This document shows, one piece after another, positions 1 to 8,780 of a DNA stretch of 64,000 bases. The notes beneath the pieces were generated by a model. That model saw nothing but the letters and a program-made list of their open reading frames with translations. It was not told where the DNA came from and did not search any database. Numbering within the stretch: the first letter of the stretch is position 1; every line of letters starts with the position of its first letter. The position numbers and the translations under genes are program-made. Where the stretch lies: positions 62,001-126,000 of the forward strand of contig NZ_FWXV01000003.1 in NCBI RefSeq assembly GCF_900176515.1, read 5' to 3'. This DNA is from Kibdelosporangium aridum (GTDB lineage Bacteria; Actinomycetota; Actinomycetes; Mycobacteriales; Pseudonocardiaceae).

Positions 1-642
1 ATTCATCGTGCACGAGCCGCCGTCGCGGTTGCTCGTGTTGTGAATGCCGACGACCTTGCCGCCCGCGACGATCGGTGACCCTGAATAGCCGGGCCCTGGC
101 GGGCATTCTGGGTTGTACCGGATGACGTCCTTGGTCACGTTGGCAGTTTCCAGCACCCGGTAGGCGAAGCCGTCGATCTTGCACGGCAAGACCTTCTTCG
201 CGTAGGACGAGACGACCTCGACGTCCATGCCCTGCTTGGGGCGCTCACTGGACAACGTCAACGGACGCACCTGGTACTGCCGCTCCAGTTGAGCGTAGGA
301 CTCCTTCAGCCGGTACAGCGTGATGTCCGTGCCCGTCAGGGTCACGTACAGCGCACGGTTCGCGCGCAGGGAAGCCACTGCGTTTCCCTTGCCATCAAGC
401 AGATCCATCAGCTTGTTGGACGGTTGGTCCACGAGCGCCTCGTCCGGGCTGGGGCTCTGCCCTTCGAAACAGTGCCCGTTGGTGAGCACCAGGGCGGGAT
501 CGTTCGCCGACGAGTCCGCCATCCGGACAAGGGATCCGGAGCATCCCATGGCAACCGTTCCGGCGAGGTCGGTGGCCGCAGCAGCCGGAGTCGCCGCTGC
601 CACGCCGAGCAAGGCGGTCAGACCGAGAACTCTCTTGATCAT
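1..642 (-). CDS. Secreted trypsin-like serine protease, C-terminus cut by window edge
   Basis: A secreted S1-family (trypsin/V8-like) peptidase. The protein begins MIKRVLGLTALLGVAAA, a signal peptide ending near residue 22. A His in TNGHCF (His56) and a Ser in GYSGSP (Ser187) fit the catalytic His and Ser; the Asp cannot be placed securely. The reading frame runs through base 1 with no stop, so the gene is truncated by the window. The ATG at 642 overlaps the stop of the upstream hydrolase gene (ATGA), so the two are probably co-transcribed and translationally coupled. Substrate is unknown; cell-wall or extracellular protein cleavage is the family expectation. Confidence 0.8.
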   Translation of the reverse strand, partial: MIKRVLGLTALLGVAAATPAAAATDLAGTVAMGCSGSLVRMADSSANDPALVLTNGHCFEGQSPSPDEALVDQPSNKLMDLLDGKGNAVASLRANRALYVTLTGTDITLYRLKESYAQLERQYQVRPLTLSSERPKQGMDVEVVSSYAKKVLPCKIDGFAYRVLETANVTKDVIRYNPECPPGPGYSGSPIVAGGKVVGIHNTSNRDGGSCTMN

Positions 643-2057
643 GACAGCCCCTCACAGGTTCCGTTGTCAGTGCGGCCGGTACGGAAGAAAACCACCATCT
701 TGTCCGCCGAACACGACAACCGCCGTGCCCCGGAGTGGGCGTTGTCCTCGATGGTCAGCAACGCACCGCCTACTGTGTTCTGCATTCGTTGCGCCCACAG
801 GTATGGCGTGACGCCCTCATAGAGATGCCCCGACAGTTGCAGCGCACTCGTACCCTTGGGCAACTGCACTGGCCGTGTGGTGAATGGCCAGTCCGCACAC
901 CACAGGCTGAAGTCGATGTACCCACCCGTGAAGGGGTACTTGGCGAGCCGCTCCTGGCGTTTCGCCCAGGCGTCCGCGAAATTCCGGCCGCCGATGGCCT
1001 CGTTGCAGAACACCGCACGGGCAGCCAACGCGTTGGACTGGAACCCATCGACACCGAAGGACTGGGCACGCACCGGCTGGGACCCGGGCGGCGTGCCGCC
1101 TTCCAACAGCGTCACCAGGTCCCGGGCGGACTCCGCGTACCGGTTGGGAGACGGAGACGCCAAGCCACCTACCGTCATGCCGTCGATATCGCCACGAGGC
1201 TTGGCGTCCAACTCGGCTCGCAGATCGAGCAGGGTCTTGCGGACCTCGGCCACGGTCTTGCCCAAGTGGTACTCGAAATCCCGCGCGGCAAGCCATTTCA
1301 GGAACGGTTCCACATCGGCCGCGCCAAGCGCGGCGATGTCGCTGTCCATTTGGGCCATGTCCAACGCGGGCGGCATCACCGAGTCGAGCCACATCCTGTC
1401 GACTCTCGAGTCGAACAGGCCACGGTAGATCGCACCGAGGAACGTCCCGTACGAGACACCGTAGAAGCTGATCTTCTGCTCGCCCAACGCCTCGCGGATC
1501 TTGTCCATGTCGCGCGCGGTGTTCGCAGTCGTGATCTGCGCGAGGAACTCCGGATCCTTGGCCGCGCAGGCCTTGTTCCAAGCGGCGTAGGAGTCGAAAG
1601 ACTTCCTGGCCCCGTCTTCGGCACTCGTCGGTGGCGGCGGAGGCGGGGACTGGTGGTCGCAGAACTGTGCGGCGCTGAACCCGACGCCGCGGGGGTCGAA
1701 GCCGATCAGGTCGTAGTTCTCCTCGAGAACAGCGATCTTGCTGTCCCTGATGGAAAACGGCTGCGGAAGGGCGTAGAAACCCGGCCCGCCGGGGTTCATC
1801 AGCATCACGCCGCGGCGCTGGCCCTTCGCCTTCAGCCTGCTGACCGCGATGTTGAGCTTACGACCGTCGGGTTTGCTGTAGTCCAAGGGAACCGCGACGT
1901 ACGCGCATTCCGCCCCGCCCTTGTCTTCGGGAACCTTCTCCGTCCACTTGTCATGCAGTTCGGCGCAGGGCTTCCACTCCGGCCCGGCATGGGCAGGTGT
2001 GCCCGAGATTCCGGTGGCGGTCACGAGGATCGCCACCATCGCTGCTGTTTTGGTCAC
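639..2057 (-). CDS. Secreted alpha/beta hydrolase, S33 tripeptidyl aminopeptidase family
   Basis: A 472-residue exported hydrolase of the TAP/S33 peptidase family, which releases short peptides from N-termini of extracellular substrates. It has an N-terminal signal segment (about residues 1-24), the oxyanion region NPGGPG (88-93), GFDPRGVG (119-126), and the nucleophile elbow GVSYG with Ser202. The C-terminal TAP-like part has GHLYEGVTP where relatives usually show an Asp, and NAHSG supplies the likely catalytic His. A Glu at the acid position is therefore possible. A short polyproline stretch lies near residue 138. Its stop overlaps the start of the downstream protease gene by 4 bp. Confidence 0.8.
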   Translation of the reverse strand: MTKTAAMVAILVTATGISGTPAHAGPEWKPCAELHDKWTEKVPEDKGGAECAYVAVPLDYSKPDGRKLNIAVSRLKAKGQRRGVMLMNPGGPGFYALPQPFSIRDSKIAVLEENYDLIGFDPRGVGFSAAQFCDHQSPPPPPPTSAEDGARKSFDSYAAWNKACAAKDPEFLAQITTANTARDMDKIREALGEQKISFYGVSYGTFLGAIYRGLFDSRVDRMWLDSVMPPALDMAQMDSDIAALGAADVEPFLKWLAARDFEYHLGKTVAEVRKTLLDLRAELDAKPRGDIDGMTVGGLASPSPNRYAESARDLVTLLEGGTPPGSQPVRAQSFGVDGFQSNALAARAVFCNEAIGGRNFADAWAKRQERLAKYPFTGGYIDFSLWCADWPFTTRPVQLPKGTSALQLSGHLYEGVTPYLWAQRMQNTVGGALLTIEDNAHSGARRLSCSADKMVVFFRTGRTDNGTCEGLS

Positions 2058-2109
2058 CCGCCCGAACTTGGCAGAACCGTGTCAGCTGGCAGTCATGGTC
2101 ACGTAACAG

Positions 2110-2871
2110 CTACGCGATCGCGAGCCGGACCGCGGCCACAAGTCCCAACGTGCCGATGATGTACCGCAGCGGGGCCGGTGGGATCTTGCGGGACAGGTGT
2201 GCGCCGACCGGGCCCGCGATCATCGTCATGGCACCGAAAACCAGGGTCTGCGGCCACGGCACAGGAGCGATGAAGCAGAACAAGACACCCGCCACCCCGT
2301 TCGCGATCCCTTGCAGGACTACCTTGACGGCGTTCAGCTGATGCGTGGTGCCTTTGGCGAAGAGACCGAGCACCGCGAAGAAGATCACGCCGATGCCGGT
2401 GCCGAAGTAGCCGCCGTACACCGAGGTGCCGAAGACCAGGGATTTGATCGGGCCGCGATGTGTCTTGGCGGACCGCAGTTTCTTGGCCACGAGCGGTTGG
2501 ATCAGCACGAGCAGGGCGCCGAGGCCAAGCAGGGCGGGCACGAGGTAGGTGAAAACCCGTTCCGGCAGCACGAAAAGCACGAGTCCGCCGAGCAGTGAAC
2601 CGATCGCGGCCGGAAGCATGACTTTGCGCAGCAGAGGTTTCTGTGTCGCGAGCTCTTTGCGGAAGGTCACCATCGATGCGACATTGCCCGGCACCACGCC
2701 GATGCAGTTGGCCACGTTGGCCTGCAACGGGCTCATCCCCAGGGCCAGGAACACCGGGAACGTCACCAGCGCGCCGGCGCCGGCGACAGTGTTGATCACA
2801 CCGGCGAGCAACCCCACTGCGGCGACCACGATCAAGTCCACGCCAATTACTTTCGCCTGAGCTGCACTCAT
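2110..2871 (-). CDS. TauE/SafE-family membrane permease
   Basis: A 253-residue integral membrane protein with about eight hydrophobic segments, of the TauE/SafE (UPF0721) family. Members export sulfite, sulfoacetate or other small anions across the cytoplasmic membrane. The N-terminal VGLLAGVINTVAGAG and the motif GMSPLQANVANCIGVVPG (about residues 45-62) are typical of the first family repeat. The gene is divergent from a LysR regulator with only 48 bp between starts, so that regulator probably controls it. The actual substrate cannot be read from sequence. Confidence 0.85.
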   Translation of the reverse strand: MSAAQAKVIGVDLIVVAAVGLLAGVINTVAGAGALVTFPVFLALGMSPLQANVANCIGVVPGNVASMVTFRKELATQKPLLRKVMLPAAIGSLLGGLVLFVLPERVFTYLVPALLGLGALLVLIQPLVAKKLRSAKTHRGPIKSLVFGTSVYGGYFGTGIGVIFFAVLGLFAKGTTHQLNAVKVVLQGIANGVAGVLFCFIAPVPWPQTLVFGAMTMIAGPVGAHLSRKIPPAPLRYIIGTLGLVAAVRLAIA

Positions 2872-2901
2872 GCGTCCAATAAAAGTCGGCGATTAGATCA
2901 A

Positions 2902-2914
2902 TGCGTATGATGCA
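2902..2914 (+). promoter_or_regulatory. LysR-type T-N11-A box overlapping a leaderless promoter
   Basis: TGCGTATGATGCA is a near-palindrome with T-N11-A form, as LysR proteins bind. It contains TATGAT (2906-2911), a good -10 hexamer ending 8 nt before the LysR ATG at 2920, so the LysR mRNA is probably leaderless. The position between two divergent genes suits autoregulation together with control of the permease gene. Confidence 0.5.
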
Positions 2915-2919
2915 TCGAT

Positions 2920-3825
2920 ATGGAGATTGACCAGCTCAGGTGGTTCGTGATGGTCGCCGAAGGCCGCACGGTCACCGCCGCGGCGGCACAGTTGCATGTG
3001 TCACAGCCTGCGTTGTCACGGGGTCTGGCGCGTCTTGAGCAGGAGATTGGCGCACCCCTGTTCGACCGAGTCGGCCGTGTCCTGCGCCTCAACAGCAACG
3101 GCCGCACGTTGCTCGAAGCCGCCAAGCGCGCGTTGAACTCCATCGACAGTGCCGTCAAGACGATCGGGACCGCCGCCGATCCCACCCACGGCACCGTCCG
3201 GTTCGCCTTCCTGAACACCCTGGGCACCATGCTGGTCCCGGCTTTGCTCAGCGGCTTCCGCGCCCGGTACCCGGAAGTGGAGTTCCTGCTACGGCAGGAC
3301 GGAACGAGCCGCAACGAGCAAAGCCTGCTCAACGGCGAAGTCGACATGATCATGGCCGCGCAGCCGTCGGACCAACCAGGCATCACGTGGCAACCGGTCC
3401 TCGACGAGCCACTCGCGCTGGTCGTCCCGGTCGGCCACCGGCTCGCCAAACGCCGCAGAGTCCGGTTGATCGAGGTGAAGGACGAACCGTTCGTGACCTT
3501 CGCACACGGCTTCGGCCTCCGGCCGCTCACCGAGAAACTGTGCGCCAGCGTCGGCTTCACGCCACGGATCGCCTTCGAAGGCGAAGACCCGACGATGCTG
3601 CGGGGTCTCGTCGGTGCCGGGTGCGGGGTCGCACTGCTCGCACCCGCACCTGGCCCGTTGCCGGACGCTGTCGAACTACCTATTTCAGAACCACGCTGTG
3701 CCAGGACAATCGGCGTCGGCTGGTGCCCCGACCACTACCACCCAGCCGTCGTCGAAGCGTTCCGCGAGTACGTCCTCACCGAGTCCCGCTCGCCCACAGC
3801 CTGGTCACGCTTCTGGACGAACTAG
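2920..3825 (+). CDS. LysR-family transcriptional regulator
   Basis: A 301-residue LysR regulator. The winged helix-turn-helix lies in residues 1-60 (MEIDQLRWFVMVAEGRTVTA, then AAAQLHVSQPALSRGLARLE), and a periplasmic-binding-type effector domain follows from about residue 90 to 290. It acts as a cytoplasmic transcription factor, probably on the divergent TauE-type permease gene. The ATG at 2920 is preceded by a -10 element at leaderless distance. The 3' end overlaps the convergent TetR gene by about 20 bp. The effector is unknown. Confidence 0.88.
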   Translation: MEIDQLRWFVMVAEGRTVTAAAAQLHVSQPALSRGLARLEQEIGAPLFDRVGRVLRLNSNGRTLLEAAKRALNSIDSAVKTIGTAADPTHGTVRFAFLNTLGTMLVPALLSGFRARYPEVEFLLRQDGTSRNEQSLLNGEVDMIMAAQPSDQPGITWQPVLDEPLALVVPVGHRLAKRRRVRLIEVKDEPFVTFAHGFGLRPLTEKLCASVGFTPRIAFEGEDPTMLRGLVGAGCGVALLAPAPGPLPDAVELPISEPRCARTIGVGWCPDHYHPAVVEAFREYVLTESRSPTAWSRFWTN

Positions 3826-4386
3826 CGTCGCCACGACCTTCCGCACCGCCGAGGCGTCCGGTGTCGTGGCCCGGTCGGCGAAAAGCAGATGCGTGGACCC
3901 GATCAGCATGGCTGCCAACGTGTCGACGTCCGCGTCGGCTGGGATCCGGCCAAGATCCCGCTCTGCCGCGAGGTACGTCCCGATCATGATCGCGGCCTCG
4001 GTCAGCACAGGGACTCCGGCAGGCCAGACGTCGCGCAACCGGGCACGCAGGTCGTCCCGGAAGCTGACGAGAGCGACCACCGCGACGGCGACCGATTCGA
4101 AGAGCGCCGTCAACGCATCGGTGAGGTTGTCGACGACGTTGCCCGTCCCCGCGGCTTCGCGCAGTGCGGCGGCTTGGGCGTCCATTCGTTCGACACGGTC
4201 GAGCACGAACTCGGCGAGGAACGCATCGAAGTCGTCGAAGTGCCGATGCAGAACACCTTTGGCAACGCCCGCCTCGGTGGTGACCGCCCTGCTGGTCAGC
4301 GCGCTCGGCCCGTCCCGGAGCAGGATGCGGTCGGCCGCGCGGAAGAGCTGCGCACGCACTTCACGGATGGTCACGCCGGTCGGCAC
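3805..4386 (-). CDS. TetR-family transcriptional regulator
   Basis: A 193-residue TetR repressor with an N-terminal HTH at about residues 8-55 (ALTSRAVTTEAGVAKGVLHR) and a variable helical C-terminal ligand domain. It starts with GTG at 4386. It is divergent from a SAM-dependent methyltransferase gene, and the 48-bp gap holds two GTGGGC/GCCCAC palindromes, the likely operators for both directions. Ligand unknown. The 3' end overlaps the convergent LysR gene. Confidence 0.85.
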   Translation of the reverse strand: MPTGVTIREVRAQLFRAADRILLRDGPSALTSRAVTTEAGVAKGVLHRHFDDFDAFLAEFVLDRVERMDAQAAALREAAGTGNVVDNLTDALTALFESVAVAVVALVSFRDDLRARLRDVWPAGVPVLTEAAIMIGTYLAAERDLGRIPADADVDTLAAMLIGSTHLLFADRATTPDASAVRKVVATLVRPEA

Positions 4387-4404
4387 GAGCGTCCTCCATT
4401 GTCG

Positions 4405-4441
4405 AGTGGGCGCTTGCCCACTAGGGTGGGCACATGCCCAC
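4405..4441. promoter_or_regulatory. Twin palindromic operators with a leaderless promoter
   Basis: Two inverted repeats share the core GTGGGC/GCCCAC. AGTGGGC-N4-GCCCACT lies at 4405-4422 and GTGGGCA-N2-TGCCCAC at 4426-4441. TAGGGT (4422-4427) is a plausible -10 for the methyltransferase gene, whose ATG at 4434 lies inside the second palindrome. Binding of the adjacent TetR protein here would block the promoter and cover the start codon. Confidence 0.65.
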
Positions 4442-5201
4442 TTTAGAGCCTCACCACGTCAGGCAGGTAGCGGAGTCCTTCGGAATCGACGCCGAACGCT
4501 ACGACCGGGCCCGGCCCCGGTACCCGCAGGAGTTGATCACCCGGATCGCCGGAACGAGCCCTGGCCCAGCGATCCTGGACGTCGGATGCGGTACGGGCAT
4601 CGCGTCCCGGCAGCTCCAAGCGGCGGGATGCAATGTACTGGGCGTGGAGCCCGACGCGAGGATGGCCGAGTACGCGCGGGAACGCGGCCTGGAAGTGGAA
4701 GTCGCCAAGATCGAAACCTGGGATCCGCAAGGCCGGACATTCGACGCGCTGACCGCGGCGCAATGCTGGCATTGGGTGGATCCGGTCGCCGGTGCGGCCA
4801 AGGCAGCGCAGGTCCTGCGGCCCGGCGGGCTGCTGGCGGCGTTCTGGAACGTGGATCAGCTGCCACCCGAACTCGATGCCGTTTCCGGGAAGATCTATCG
4901 GCAGGTCTTCCCCGCCGTGACGACGAATGCGGACCCGTACAAGGTCATGACGGGCACCGCTGCCGAAGCGATCAACCAGGATGGCCGGTTCCACGCAGCT
5001 GAGCAGTGGCGATTCGAATGGCAGCGGCAGTACACCCGGGACGAGTGGCTGGATCGCGTGCCCACCAACGGCGGCATGAACCTGCTCCCACCGGACAAGC
5101 TCGCCGAAGTGCTGACGGACCTGGGGCAGGCAATCGACGCCATCGGCGGCAGCTTCACGATGAGCTACACGACCATCGCGGTCACGGCGATACGGATCTG
5201 A
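4434..5201 (+). CDS. Class I SAM-dependent methyltransferase
   Basis: A 255-residue cytosolic methyltransferase of the UbiE/type-11 family. SAM-binding motif I is ILDVGCGTGIASRQL (about residues 46-60), followed by the acidic VEPDARM and the motif IV-like ALTAAQCWHWV. The C-terminal half is less conserved and should define the acceptor, which cannot be inferred. The start codon sits inside a TetR operator, so expression should be controlled by the divergent TetR gene. Its 3' end overlaps the convergent sulfotransferase gene by 20 bp. Confidence 0.85.
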   Translation: MPTLEPHHVRQVAESFGIDAERYDRARPRYPQELITRIAGTSPGPAILDVGCGTGIASRQLQAAGCNVLGVEPDARMAEYARERGLEVEVAKIETWDPQGRTFDALTAAQCWHWVDPVAGAAKAAQVLRPGGLLAAFWNVDQLPPELDAVSGKIYRQVFPAVTTNADPYKVMTGTAAEAINQDGRFHAAEQWRFEWQRQYTRDEWLDRVPTNGGMNLLPPDKLAEVLTDLGQAIDAIGGSFTMSYTTIAVTAIRI

Positions 5202-6297
5202 ACCGCGCCTCGGCCTGTTCCGCGGTCAGCCCGAAGTCGGCCAGGTCATAGCGGTGCGATCGGCGCCGGTCGCCCGAAGTGTGCACGGCTTTCATCGCGT
5301 CGAGGACGTCATCTGAAATGTCCATGCCGAAATGGGTGTAGATATCGGTGACCACGCTCAGTGGATCGGCCACGAAGTCGTCGTACTGCACGTCGTAGAA
5401 CTGGGCGGGATTGTGTTTCGCGCGGTCGGCGTTGAATTTCTCCAGGCCGCGCGCCCACAACTCGAGCTGGGTCTCGCCGATCACCGAGCCGTGGAAAACC
5501 GTGGACCACTCGCCCGATGCTTGTTCGGCGAGGCTGCACATCGACGCGATGATCGTGCTCGGCGCCCGGTGGGTTTGGATGATCAACGCGTCCGGATAGG
5601 CGTCAAGCAGGGCATCGAGTGCGAACAGGTGGCTGGGGTTCTTCAACACCCAGCGTTTCGAGGCGTCCGGCATGCCGATCAGCTGGAGGTTACGCCGGTG
5701 CCGGTGATACGCCTCGGTCCAGTCCTGTTCCGCCAGCCACGCGGAATACGTTGGCACGTAAGCAAGACACTCGAACGATATGGACATCATCGACTGCCGC
5801 AGCAGCCGCCAGCATTCCTCGGCCATGTCCGCCGTGATGTAGTGCAGGCCCATGAACTCCGGGTGCTCGACGTGGTGCTGCTCGTACCCGGCCTGGATCC
5901 GTTGGTACATCGGGTTTTCGTCCCACGTCTCGCGCGGGGGGCGTGGCTGCGGCACGTCGGTGAGCCACAACTCCAGCCCTTGGTGGGCGGGGTCCTCGGT
6001 GAGCAGCCGGTGCAACGCGGTCGTCCCGGTCCGGGGCAGCCCGGTCACGAAGATTGGCCGCTCAATCGGCACAGACGCGTAGTCAGGAAGACGTTGCCAC
6101 GCAGCCTCACTGAGCAGCCGCGCCACCAGAGCTGAGCGCAGCCCGGCCCGTTTCACCCGTAACCCCAACTCGGTCAGACCGGCTTCGCGGTGGTACGAGT
6201 CCAGCAGCACCGAGAGGCCTTCGAGGTAGCCGGAGTCCCCGAAGTCGGTCAGTCCGGTGATCTTCGTCGCCGACGCGTGCAGAGACTCGATGTCCAC
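5182..6297 (-). CDS. PAPS-dependent sulfotransferase (Sulfotransfer_3 type)
   Basis: A 371-residue sulfotransferase that would move the sulfuryl group from PAPS to a hydroxyl of a small molecule or lipid. The 5'-phosphosulfate loop is VTGLPRTGTTALHRLL (about residues 83-98), and the 3'-phosphate region is seen in IQTHRAPSTIIASM (about 240-253). It is the last gene of a leftward cluster SnoaL-DUF1214-SDR-sulfotransferase, 9 bp after the SDR gene. From memory, a sulfotransferase/SDR/hypothetical trio of this kind (Rv3529c-Rv3531c) lies in the Mycobacterium tuberculosis cholesterol region. The divergent cysD-cysNC genes could supply PAPS. Acceptor unknown. Confidence 0.82.
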   Translation of the reverse strand: MDIESLHASATKITGLTDFGDSGYLEGLSVLLDSYHREAGLTELGLRVKRAGLRSALVARLLSEAAWQRLPDYASVPIERPIFVTGLPRTGTTALHRLLTEDPAHQGLELWLTDVPQPRPPRETWDENPMYQRIQAGYEQHHVEHPEFMGLHYITADMAEECWRLLRQSMMSISFECLAYVPTYSAWLAEQDWTEAYHRHRRNLQLIGMPDASKRWVLKNPSHLFALDALLDAYPDALIIQTHRAPSTIIASMCSLAEQASGEWSTVFHGSVIGETQLELWARGLEKFNADRAKHNPAQFYDVQYDDFVADPLSVVTDIYTHFGMDISDDVLDAMKAVHTSGDRRRSHRYDLADFGLTAEQAEARFRSVSP

Positions 6298-6306
6298 AGT
6301 TGACTC

Positions 6307-7083
6307 CTAGTGGTGGTACTCGCCGCCGTTCACGTCAAGGCACTGGCCGGTGACCGCGCTGGCCAAAGACGAAGCCAGGAACACGATGGTGTCCGCGACC
6401 TCGTCGGGCTCCGGCAGTTTGCGCAGGTCGATGTTGGCCGCCACCTCGTCGTAGACCTCTTGTGGCGTGATGCCGCGTTGCTTGGCCAGGTAGTCGAAGT
6501 AGAACTTCACGTTGTCCGCCCAGATGTAACCGGGCGCGATCGTGTTGACCCGCACGCCCTTGGGGCCCAGCTCCGTGGAAAGGCTCTGCGCCATCGCCAG
6601 CAAGGCGGACTTGGTCATCTTGTACGGCCCCATCGTCAGCTGCGAGTGCCGGATCACCATCGAGCTGACCATCACGATGGAGCCGCGGCTGGCCTCCAGC
6701 GCCGGACGGAACAGGTTCACCAGCCGCAACGCGCCGAGCACGTTGGTCTCGAAGCCGTCGCGGATCCCTTCGAACGGGGCACGGTCGAAAGTGGTCATCG
6801 GCGGCATGGCGAAGGCGTTGTTCACCAACGTGTCCACCCGGCCGAAGGACTCCAGTGCGGTCTCGGCCAGGCGAGCCGCGTCGTCCTCGGACGAGATGTC
6901 CGTCGTCACGGTCACCGCACGCCGGCCGAGATCGGTGACCTCCTTGGCCACTTCGGTCAACCGGGACTCGGTGCGCGCCGCCAGCACGATGTCCGCACCT
7001 TGCCGGGCGCACCGCAACGCGATCGACCGGCCGAGTCCCGGCCCGATCCCGGAGACCACGACGACCTTGTCCTGCAACAACAT
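6307..7083 (-). CDS. Short-chain dehydrogenase/reductase
   Basis: A 258-residue classical SDR oxidoreductase using NAD(P). The cofactor loop is VVSGIGPGLGRSIALR (about residues 9-24), the NNAF motif follows, and the catalytic set is the MVSSM serine (about residue 140) with YKMTK (about 153-157). The C-terminal ends in DVNGGEYHH. The ATG at 7083 overlaps the end of the DUF1214 gene, indicating translational coupling. With KstR-like sites upstream and a sulfotransferase downstream, a steroid or lipid alcohol/ketone substrate is a reasonable inference, but not visible from sequence alone. Confidence 0.85.
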   Translation of the reverse strand: MLLQDKVVVVSGIGPGLGRSIALRCARQGADIVLAARTESRLTEVAKEVTDLGRRAVTVTTDISSEDDAARLAETALESFGRVDTLVNNAFAMPPMTTFDRAPFEGIRDGFETNVLGALRLVNLFRPALEASRGSIVMVSSMVIRHSQLTMGPYKMTKSALLAMAQSLSTELGPKGVRVNTIAPGYIWADNVKFYFDYLAKQRGITPQEVYDEVAANIDLRKLPEPDEVADTIVFLASSLASAVTGQCLDVNGGEYHH

Positions 7084-8246
7084 CAGCCCACCATCCTGGT
7101 CGCTACGGCCGCCTGACGCGCGGCAATCCGGTCCTTGTACTCAGCTGGGGTGATGCGTGCGTCTTCGTGGAACGGGAGTTTCCGGGCGAGTTCACTGACC
7201 GGAACGACTTCCACGGCAGGTCCGTCCGAGGGTTTGAGGTCACGCGACAGCCGCTGCCACCGGATCTGCAGATATCCCTTGGCATGGCCGGTGCGTTCGA
7301 TCCAGTTCACCAGCCCCGGATCGCGTTCGCTGACCACGTACCTGATCTTGCCGTCCGGGTCGATCCGGGCCTGGTCCGCGGTCAGGCTGGTCTGGTGGTT
7401 GATGTAGTCCAGCGAGATGTACCACATGCTGCCGAGCTGAAATCCCTGGTACGGCGCCTCGGACGCGGGCACCGTGATGATCATCGCCTCTTCGTCGGCG
7501 AGGTCGTAGTGCCCGACCGAGGAGAACTGGGTGGCCAGTCCGCCAGGCGTCAGCCGCGGCTCGGTCATCGTGTTCACCGGCAGCTTCAAGTAGAACCACT
7601 TCGGGAACGCCAGGAACGTCTTGATCCGTCCGATGAGGATCTTGCCTGCCACGGTGTACCGCTTGGCCATCAAGTCCTTCGTCGGAGCAGGCGGTGCCGA
7701 ACCGGTGGTGTCCGTGCGGCGGATCTTGATCATCCCGCGTTCTTCGCCGGTCCAGTCGCTGTAGACCTCACGCACGATCAGCATCGCCGAGCCGTCGCCG
7801 AGGGTGAAGTAGTTGCGCCCGGCTTTGCCCGGCCCGAAGCGGATCTCGAACGAGCCGTCCTCGGCGATGTCGAACTCGCGGTCGTCGAACGCGGTCAGGC
7901 TGTCCGGCACGTCCACCGGCGAGTAGTCACCGTTGAGCACCTGGAAGCTCAGGTCAGCGGTGCTGCCGCGCTTGCCGGTCACGACGTACTCGGCGTCCTC
8001 GCGGATGTAGGCGTGGAAGTACAGCGTGTCCGGGTTGTCCAGGCCCATCTTGGTGTACGGCCCGGTGGACTGGACGAAGTACGGGAAGTCACGGTCGTAC
8101 GCCCACGCCATCTGCAACGAGGCCCGGATGCTGCCTGCCAGGTAGTCGTAGCCCTCGGTCAGGTCCTGATCGGTCTGGACATGCGGCGCCTGCGTGATCA
8201 GCTTCTCGGCTTCGGCGACCGCGGCGGCGAATGACTCGGTGAGCAC
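7083..8246 (-). CDS. DUF1214-domain protein
   Basis: A 387-residue soluble protein with the DUF1214-type pattern (LDNPDTLYFHAYIR, about residues 69-82, and a C-terminal region with RNYFTLGDGSAMLIVREVYSDW). DUF1214 proteins often sit in catabolic clusters, but no reaction is firmly known. It starts with GTG at 8246. A KstR-like palindrome at 8257-8270 and a -10-like TAGCCT lie immediately upstream, so the mRNA may be leaderless and directly repressed. It is coupled to the SDR gene. Confidence 0.75.
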   Translation of the reverse strand: MLTESFAAAVAEAEKLITQAPHVQTDQDLTEGYDYLAGSIRASLQMAWAYDRDFPYFVQSTGPYTKMGLDNPDTLYFHAYIREDAEYVVTGKRGSTADLSFQVLNGDYSPVDVPDSLTAFDDREFDIAEDGSFEIRFGPGKAGRNYFTLGDGSAMLIVREVYSDWTGEERGMIKIRRTDTTGSAPPAPTKDLMAKRYTVAGKILIGRIKTFLAFPKWFYLKLPVNTMTEPRLTPGGLATQFSSVGHYDLADEEAMIITVPASEAPYQGFQLGSMWYISLDYINHQTSLTADQARIDPDGKIRYVVSERDPGLVNWIERTGHAKGYLQIRWQRLSRDLKPSDGPAVEVVPVSELARKLPFHEDARITPAEYKDRIAARQAAVATRMVG

Positions 8247-8256
8247 CGACCTAGGC

Positions 8257-8270
8257 TAGAACGTGTTCTA
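8257..8270. promoter_or_regulatory. KstR-like operator
   Basis: TAGAACGTGTTCTA is a palindrome apart from its two centre bases and fits the TnnAACnnGTTnnA motif known for the TetR-family cholesterol-catabolism repressor KstR. It lies 10 bp upstream of the DUF1214 start, overlapping the expected promoter. A second, one-mismatch copy lies at 8781-8794. Confidence 0.7.
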
Positions 8271-8278
8271 ACATCCGG

Positions 8279-8746
8279 TCAAACACCGGCCAGGAACTTC
8301 AGGCTCGGCAGATCGTCCCAGGACACCATCGCCTCGTAGAGCCGGTTGTAGGCGATGTGCTTGATCCGCCAGCCGTGCTCGGGCGACCGGACGTACTGCT
8401 CTTCGTAGTAGGCGGCGCCCTTGATCACGAGGCGGTGCTCCTTGACGATCACGGTGTCCTCGAACGCCCAGGTCCCGGTGGCCGAGTCGCCGTCGACGTC
8501 GATCTCCGGCTGGCCGGCGAAGTGGAACGTGATGATCTTGTCGCCGCCGAGGTTCTGCCGCATGAAGTCCAGGATCGCGGCCCGTCCGGTGAGCACGAGC
8601 GGCTCTCCCATCGCCTTGGTCCCGTAGTCGGCGACCGCGTCCTCGGTCAGCGCGTCCTCCAGCAAGTCCCAGCGTTTCTGGTCGACGCCGCGCAGATATC
8701 GGTACTTCAGCCGGCGGATCTCTTCGATCACATGCAAGTCGTCCAT
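8279..8746 (-). CDS. SnoaL/NTF2-like protein
   Basis: A 155-residue NTF2-fold protein of the SnoaL_4 type, beginning MDDLHVIEEIRRLKYRYLRG with the usual FAD-domain-like pattern LTEDAVADYG. Members include small isomerases, dehydratases and aromatic-ring hydroxylating accessory proteins; several act on steroid or polyketide substrates. It is the first gene of the leftward cluster, with a KstR-like site 35 bp upstream of its ATG. The catalytic residues of ketosteroid isomerase are not clearly recognisable, so the precise function stays open. Confidence 0.75.
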   Translation of the reverse strand: MDDLHVIEEIRRLKYRYLRGVDQKRWDLLEDALTEDAVADYGTKAMGEPLVLTGRAAILDFMRQNLGGDKIITFHFAGQPEIDVDGDSATGTWAFEDTVIVKEHRLVIKGAAYYEEQYVRSPEHGWRIKHIAYNRLYEAMVSWDDLPSLKFLAGV

Positions 8747-8780
8747 GCCGACCAGCTAACCCCTGAGCATTGACCAGTGC

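Noticed and set aside
735..2159. A 474-codon open frame on the + strand opposite the S33 peptidase gene
   Set aside because: The opposite strand encodes a clear hydrolase with signal peptide and GxSxG; this frame has no motif.
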